Below are positions 60,111-64,000 of a stretch of 64,000 bases of DNA, piece by piece. The DNA comes from DAHUYF01 sp035509275 (lineage in GTDB: Bacteria; Pseudomonadota; Alphaproteobacteria; ATCC43930; CGMCC-115725). The stretch covers positions 100,497 through 164,496 of the forward strand of contig DATJLU010000117.1 of NCBI GenBank assembly GCA_035509275.1. The letters are read 5' to 3'. Numbering within the stretch: the stretch's first letter is position 1; the number at the start of each line of letters is the position of its first letter. A program made the translations under genes and the position numbers. Below the pieces are notes generated by a model. The model saw only the letters and a list, made by a program, of their open reading frames with translations, searched no databases and was not told the origin of the DNA.

Positions 60111-62780
60111 TCACTCCGCGGCTTTGGGTGTCGGCTTGGCTTGCCCTTTTTTCCGGGCGGGCGCCTTGGCACGGGTCGCTTTTCCTTTCTTCTCCGAGGC
60201 GCTTTTCGCCGCCGCGGCGGGCTCGGACTTGGCCGGTTTCGGCGCCGGCTTCGCTTTGGCCTTGCTCTTGCTCTTGCTGCGCGCGCCCAGCAGCTCGATC
60301 GCCTGCTCGAGCGTCGCCGTCTCCGGCTCGATGTCGCGCGGCAGGGTCGCGTTGACCCCGCCATGGCTGACATAGGGACCGTAGCGGCCGCTGAACAGAT
60401 TGACTGGCGCACCGTCGGCGGGATGGTTGCCGAGAACGCGCAGCGGCGTCGGCGTGCGCCGGCCGCCGCCCTTCTTGGGCTCGGCGAGCAGCGTGACGGC
60501 GCGATTGATGCCGATGGTCAGCACGTCGTCATCGCCGCGCAGCGAGCGGAACTCGTCGCCATGCTTGATGTAAGGCCCGAAGCGGCCGATGGCGGCGACG
60601 ATCATCTTGCCATCGGTCGGATGAACGCCGACCTGGCGCGGCAGCGACAGCAGCTTCAAGGCCTGTTCGAGCGTCAGCTCGGCGGGCGAGAATCCCTTGG
60701 GCAGCGAGACGCGCTTCGGCTTCTCGGCCTCGTCGCCCTGGCCGAGCTGGACGTAGTAGCCATAGGGTCCCTTGCGCACGCTCACCGCCAGGCTGGTGGC
60801 GGGGTCGGCGCCGAGCTCGCGCGGGCCGACGGGCTCGCTGCCGTTCTCGCCATTGCCGTTCTCGATCGCGAGCGGCCGCGTATAGCGGCACTCCGGATAG
60901 TTCGAGCAGCCGATGAAGGCGCCGAACTTGCCGAGCTTCAAGCTGAGCCTGCCGGCGGTGCAGCCGGGGCAGAGCCGCGGATCGCGCCCGTCGGCCAGCG
61001 GCGGGAAGAAGTGCGGCCCGAGCTCCTCGTCGAGCGCGTCGATCACCTGGGTGATCGACAGATCCTTGGTGCCGGTCACCGCGGCGGAGAAGTCGCGCCA
61101 GAAATCCTCCAGCACTTTCTGCCAGGAGACGCGGCCGTCGGAGATCTCGTCGAGCTTGTTCTCGAGCTCGGCGGTGAAGTTGTACTCGACATAGCGCTCG
61201 AAGAAGCTCTCGAGGAAGGCGGTGACGACGCGGCCGCGGTCCTCGGGAATGAAGCGCTTCTTGTCGAGCCGGACATAGCTGCGATCCTGCAGCACCTGCA
61301 GGATCGAGGCATAGGTCGAAGGCCGGCCGATGCCGAGCTCTTCGAGCTTCTTGACCAGGCTCGCTTCGGTATAGCGCGGCGGCGGCTGGGTGAAGTGCTG
61401 CTGCGGATCGACGGTGCCGCGCTTCAGCGCGTCGCGCTCCTTGAGCGGCGGCAGGCGGCGATTTTCCTCGTCCTCTTCGGCGTCGTCCTGATCCTCGCGG
61501 TAGAGCGTCAGGAAGCCGTCGAAGAGCACGGTCGAGCCGGTGGCGCGGAATTGCAACGCGCGATCGGGCGAGACGATGTCGACCGCGACCTGGTCGATCA
61601 CCGCCGCCGACATCTGGCTCGCCACGGCGCGCTTCCAGATCAGCTCGTAGAGCGCCAGCTGGTCGGGCTCGAGATCGCCGCCGATCTTCTCGGGGAGGCC
61701 GAACATGTCGGTCGGCCGGATCGCCTCATGCGCTTCCTGGGCGTTCTTGGCCTGGGTCTTGTAGATGCGCGGCTCGTCGGGGTGGTAATTGGCGCCGTAG
61801 CGCGTGTCGATGAGCCGGCGCGCCGCTTCGATCGCCTCGCCCGACATGGCGACGCCGTCGGTGCGCATATAGGTGATGAGGCCGACCGTCTCGCCGAAAA
61901 TATCGACGCCCTCGTAAAGGCGCTGCGCGATGCGCATGGTGCGGCTGGCGCCGAAGCCGAGCTTGCGCGACGCCTCCTGTTGCAGCGTCGAGGTGGTGAA
62001 GGGCGGCGGCGGATTGCGCCGCGACTGCTTCTTCTCGACCGCCGCCACGGCGTAGCCCTGCTGGGCGAGGATGCGGTCGGCGGCCGCGCGCGCGTCAGCC
62101 TCGGTGGCAAGGTCGAACTTGTCGAGGCGCTTGCCGTCGAGATGGGTGAGGCGCGCCGTGAAGCGGTCGCCCGACGGCGTCTGGAACTCGACCTCGATCG
62201 TCCAGTATTCGCGCGGCTTGAACGCCTCGATCTCGCTCTCGCGCTCGCAGATGAGGCGGAGCGCCACCGACTGCACGCGGCCGGCCGAGCGGCTGCCCGG
62301 CAGCTTCCGCCACAGCACCGGCGAGAGCGTGAAGCCGACGAGGTAGTCGAGCGCGCGGCGGGCGAGATAGGCCTCGACCAGCTCGCGGTTCAACTCCCGC
62401 GGATGGCGGAAGGCGTCGAGCACGGCCGATTTGGTGACCTCGTTGAAGACGACGCGCTTGACGTCGACGCCTTTGAGCGCCCGGCGATGCTTCAGCACCT
62501 CCTGGATATGCCAGGAGATCGCCTCGCCCTCGCGGTCGGGGTCGGTGGCGAGGAAGACGTGATCGGCGCCTCTGACCGCCTCGGTGATCTCCTTGAGGCG
62601 CTTTTCCGCCTTGCCGGCGACCTCCCAGGACATGGCGAAGTGCTCGTCGGGGCGGACGGAGCCGTCCTTGGGCGGCAAGTCGCGGACATGACCATAGCTC
62701 GCCAGGACCTTGAAGCCCTTGCCGAGATACTTGTTGATGGTCTTCGCCTTGGCCGGCGACTCGACGATGACGATGTTCAT
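60111..62780 (-). CDS. topA: DNA topoisomerase I
   Basis: An 889-residue type IA topoisomerase. The N-terminal TOPRIM reads MNIVIVESPAKAKTI, with the acidic motif DPDREGEAISWH. The catalytic Tyr is in LITYMRTDG. One C4-type zinc finger (CPGCTAGRLSLKLGKFGAFIGCSN) and four C-terminal Toprim-C-like repeats (RFGPYIKHGDE-type) follow, ending with a Lys/Ala-rich tail. It relaxes negative supercoils. ATG 62780 is the natural start. It sits between dprA and rnr, the common alphaproteobacterial order. Confidence 0.95.
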   Translation of the reverse strand: MNIVIVESPAKAKTINKYLGKGFKVLASYGHVRDLPPKDGSVRPDEHFAMSWEVAGKAEKRLKEITEAVRGADHVFLATDPDREGEAISWHIQEVLKHRRALKGVDVKRVVFNEVTKSAVLDAFRHPRELNRELVEAYLARRALDYLVGFTLSPVLWRKLPGSRSAGRVQSVALRLICERESEIEAFKPREYWTIEVEFQTPSGDRFTARLTHLDGKRLDKFDLATEADARAAADRILAQQGYAVAAVEKKQSRRNPPPPFTTSTLQQEASRKLGFGASRTMRIAQRLYEGVDIFGETVGLITYMRTDGVAMSGEAIEAARRLIDTRYGANYHPDEPRIYKTQAKNAQEAHEAIRPTDMFGLPEKIGGDLEPDQLALYELIWKRAVASQMSAAVIDQVAVDIVSPDRALQFRATGSTVLFDGFLTLYREDQDDAEEDEENRRLPPLKERDALKRGTVDPQQHFTQPPPRYTEASLVKKLEELGIGRPSTYASILQVLQDRSYVRLDKKRFIPEDRGRVVTAFLESFFERYVEYNFTAELENKLDEISDGRVSWQKVLEDFWRDFSAAVTGTKDLSITQVIDALDEELGPHFFPPLADGRDPRLCPGCTAGRLSLKLGKFGAFIGCSNYPECRYTRPLAIENGNGENGSEPVGPRELGADPATSLAVSVRKGPYGYYVQLGQGDEAEKPKRVSLPKGFSPAELTLEQALKLLSLPRQVGVHPTDGKMIVAAIGRFGPYIKHGDEFRSLRGDDDVLTIGINRAVTLLAEPKKGGGRRTPTPLRVLGNHPADGAPVNLFSGRYGPYVSHGGVNATLPRDIEPETATLEQAIELLGARSKSKSKAKAKPAPKPAKSEPAAAAKSASEKKGKATRAKAPARKKGQAKPTPKAAE

Positions 62781-62911
62781 AGGGTTAATTTTCGGTCCCT
62801 AAAGCCGGGCACAGATAGTTCCGCAAGCTGGTTAAAGCAAGGCTACCGTGAGCCACATTCCCTGCAGTTTGCTGCCGGGACGCCGGAGGATAGGCGTATA
62901 TCTATCTGATA
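62781..62911. promoter_or_regulatory. AT-rich topA upstream region
   Basis: 131 bases between topA and dprA with the only strongly AT-rich patch nearby (TATATCTATCTGATATTAAAATATC near 62896-62920, partly inside the dprA 3' end). It probably carries the topA promoter. topA promoters are often supercoiling sensitive. No operator is recognised. Confidence 0.4.
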
Positions 62912-64000
62912 TTAAAATATCTTATAAGATTCGGCCAACAGTGCGACGCGCTGGCCGGCCTGGCGGTCGAGGCGGCCGGCGAGCTCGAGGTCGAGCAAAA
63001 CCGCGGTGACGACCGCGGCGGGCAGGTCGCAGTCCCGGATCAGCGCATCGACCGCCACCGGGGTCGGCGAGAGGCGTTCGAGCACCCGCGCCATCGCCGT
63101 GGCCGGCGCGGCGGAGCCGCCGATGGGGAAGGGCTCGTGTGCCGGCGGCCTGGGCGGGCGCGGCCCCGGGCCGGGGGCGAGCTGATGCTCGATGGCGGCG
63201 ACCACGTCATCGGCGGTCTCGGTCAGAACGGCGCCGCGGCGGATCAGATCGTTGGTGCCGCGGCAGCGCGGGTCCAGTGGCGAACCGGGCACGGCAAAGA
63301 CCTCGCGCCCCTGCTCGAGCGCGAAGCGGGCGGTGATGAGCGAGCCCGAGCGCAGCGCCGCCTCGACCACCAGCACGCCCTGCGCTGTGCCGGAGATGAT
63401 CCGGTTGCGCCGCGGGAAATGCCGCGCCTGCGGCTCGGTGCCGACGGGCATTTCCGCCAGCAGCGCACCGCGCTCGGCGATGAGCTCGTAGAGCGAGCGG
63501 TTCTCCTCGGGATAAACCACGTCGATGCCGCCGGCGAGCACGGCGATGGTGCCGGTCGGCAGCGCGCCCTGATGCGCCGCGGCGTCGATGCCGCGCGCGA
63601 GGCCGGAGACGACGGCGAGGCCGCGCCCGCCGAGCTGCAGCGCCATGTCGCGGGCGAAGCGGCGGCCATTGGCCGAGGCGTTGCGCGCGCCGACCACGGC
63701 AATCGCGGGACGCTGCAGCACGGCCGCATCGCCCCTGAGCGAGAGCAGCGGCGGTGCGTCCTCGACGGCGGCGAGGAGGGCCGGATAGTCGGGTTCCCCC
63801 CAGGCGACGAGACGGGCGCCGGCGCGGGCGAGATCGGCCAGCTCGCGCTCGGCCGCGGCTCGGCTGAACACCGCCAGCGGGCGCTGCCGTCCGGCGCGGC
63901 GGGCGAGCTCGGGCAGCGCCTGCAGCGCCGCCGCGGCCGAGCCATGGCGCGCCAGCAGCTGATAGAAGGTGATGGGGCCGACATTCTCGCTGCGGATGAG
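62912..64000 (-). CDS. dprA: DNA processing protein DprA (partial)
   Basis: The frame continues beyond the right edge. The visible 362 residues begin LIRSENVGPITFYQLLARHG (SAM-like N-terminal domain) and include the Rossmann core VVGARNASANGRRFARDM, GLARGIDAAAHQGAL, GGIDVVYPEENRSLYE and FPRRNRIISG, with a winged-helix DprA_WH end (about the last 65 residues). About 20 N-terminal residues are missing. DprA loads RecA on incoming ssDNA in natural transformation and is also widely conserved in species not known to be competent. Confidence 0.93.
   Translation of the reverse strand, partial: LIRSENVGPITFYQLLARHGSAAAALQALPELARRAGRQRPLAVFSRAAAERELADLARAGARLVAWGEPDYPALLAAVEDAPPLLSLRGDAAVLQRPAIAVVGARNASANGRRFARDMALQLGGRGLAVVSGLARGIDAAAHQGALPTGTIAVLAGGIDVVYPEENRSLYELIAERGALLAEMPVGTEPQARHFPRRNRIISGTAQGVLVVEAALRSGSLITARFALEQGREVFAVPGSPLDPRCRGTNDLIRRGAVLTETADDVVAAIEHQLAPGPGPRPPRPPAHEPFPIGGSAAPATAMARVLERLSPTPVAVDALIRDCDLPAAVVTAVLLDLELAGRLDRQAGQRVALLAESYKIF

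Noticed and set aside
59856..62909. 1017-codon plus-strand frame antisense to topA
   Set aside because: It is the shadow of topA; its sequence is Arg/Asp/Leu-rich low complexity without domain motifs.
1..64000. CRISPR arrays, insertion sequences, attachment sites
   Set aside because: No regularly spaced repeats, transposase or integrase motifs or flanking direct repeats were seen on reading; a repeat search was not run.

Overview
The window looks like chromosomal DNA of a high-GC alphaproteobacterium, most likely Rhodospirillales-like. The reasons are: housekeeping gene order (DsbA-like, M48 protease, aminotransferase, rne, mrcA, prfB; bcp-glnE; dprA-topA-rnr; rpoH next to rluD), an RNase E with an acidic insertion in its S1 domain, an RpoH with the alphaproteobacterial sigma-32 core, a short PmtA-like methyltransferase, and an ornithine-decarboxylase-type gene behind a long structured leader. 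Codons are strongly GC-biased, so most long antisense reading frames are shadows. No rRNA, tRNA, CRISPR array, insertion sequence or integrase was seen.

Left part (1-9.9 kb): a truncated TonB-like N-terminus at the edge, then sugar-acid catabolism: a DenD-type erythronate dehydrogenase, an altronate/galactarate dehydratase-family protein, a 2-keto-3-deoxy-fuconate-dehydrogenase-like SDR, and a fumarylacetoacetase-fold hydrolase, with two tandem DUF1499 membrane proteins between them. A short accessory patch (about 4.98-7.25 kb) interrupts this set. It holds a modular effector-like protein of unknown function and a frameshifted DUF2806 remnant that ends at a clear intrinsic terminator.

9.2-24 kb: a phospholipid methyltransferase, a CheY-like receiver, two small exported proteins, an FAD-oxidase/acyl-CoA dehydrogenase operon, Sua5/TsaC, an orphan ParA, CysQ, and the envelope quality-control pair (DsbA-like plus M48-TPR). 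A PLP aminotransferase and RNase E follow.

24-35 kb: PBP1A (mrcA), prfB with a programmed +1 frameshift, an MFS transporter, then an accessory stretch with a soluble winged-helix/TPR regulator, a one-helix peptide, a cytochrome P450 and an enolase-superfamily enzyme.

34.4-50 kb: DUF455, bcp and glnE in one overlapping operon; a giant AsmA/YhdP-like envelope protein; an Nramp-family metal transporter behind a Fur-type box; tyrS; anmK; a predicted pseudokinase with a partner membrane protein; rpoH; rluD.

50-64 kb: a DUF6476-like protein, a threonine aldolase, a 568-bp leader resembling the alphaproteobacterial speF element with a well-initiated small upstream ORF and two hairpins, and the fold-III ornithine/lysine decarboxylase. 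After these come a VWA protein and a lipoprotein hydrolase, an S41 protease, rnr, topA and dprA (cut by the right edge).

Most interesting for follow-up: the structured decarboxylase leader, the pseudokinase pair, the effector-like protein beside the DUF2806 relic, the S-x-N to S-H-D change in PBP1A, and the metal-site changes in the Nramp protein. All calls rest on reading the sequence and recall of families; no database search was run.
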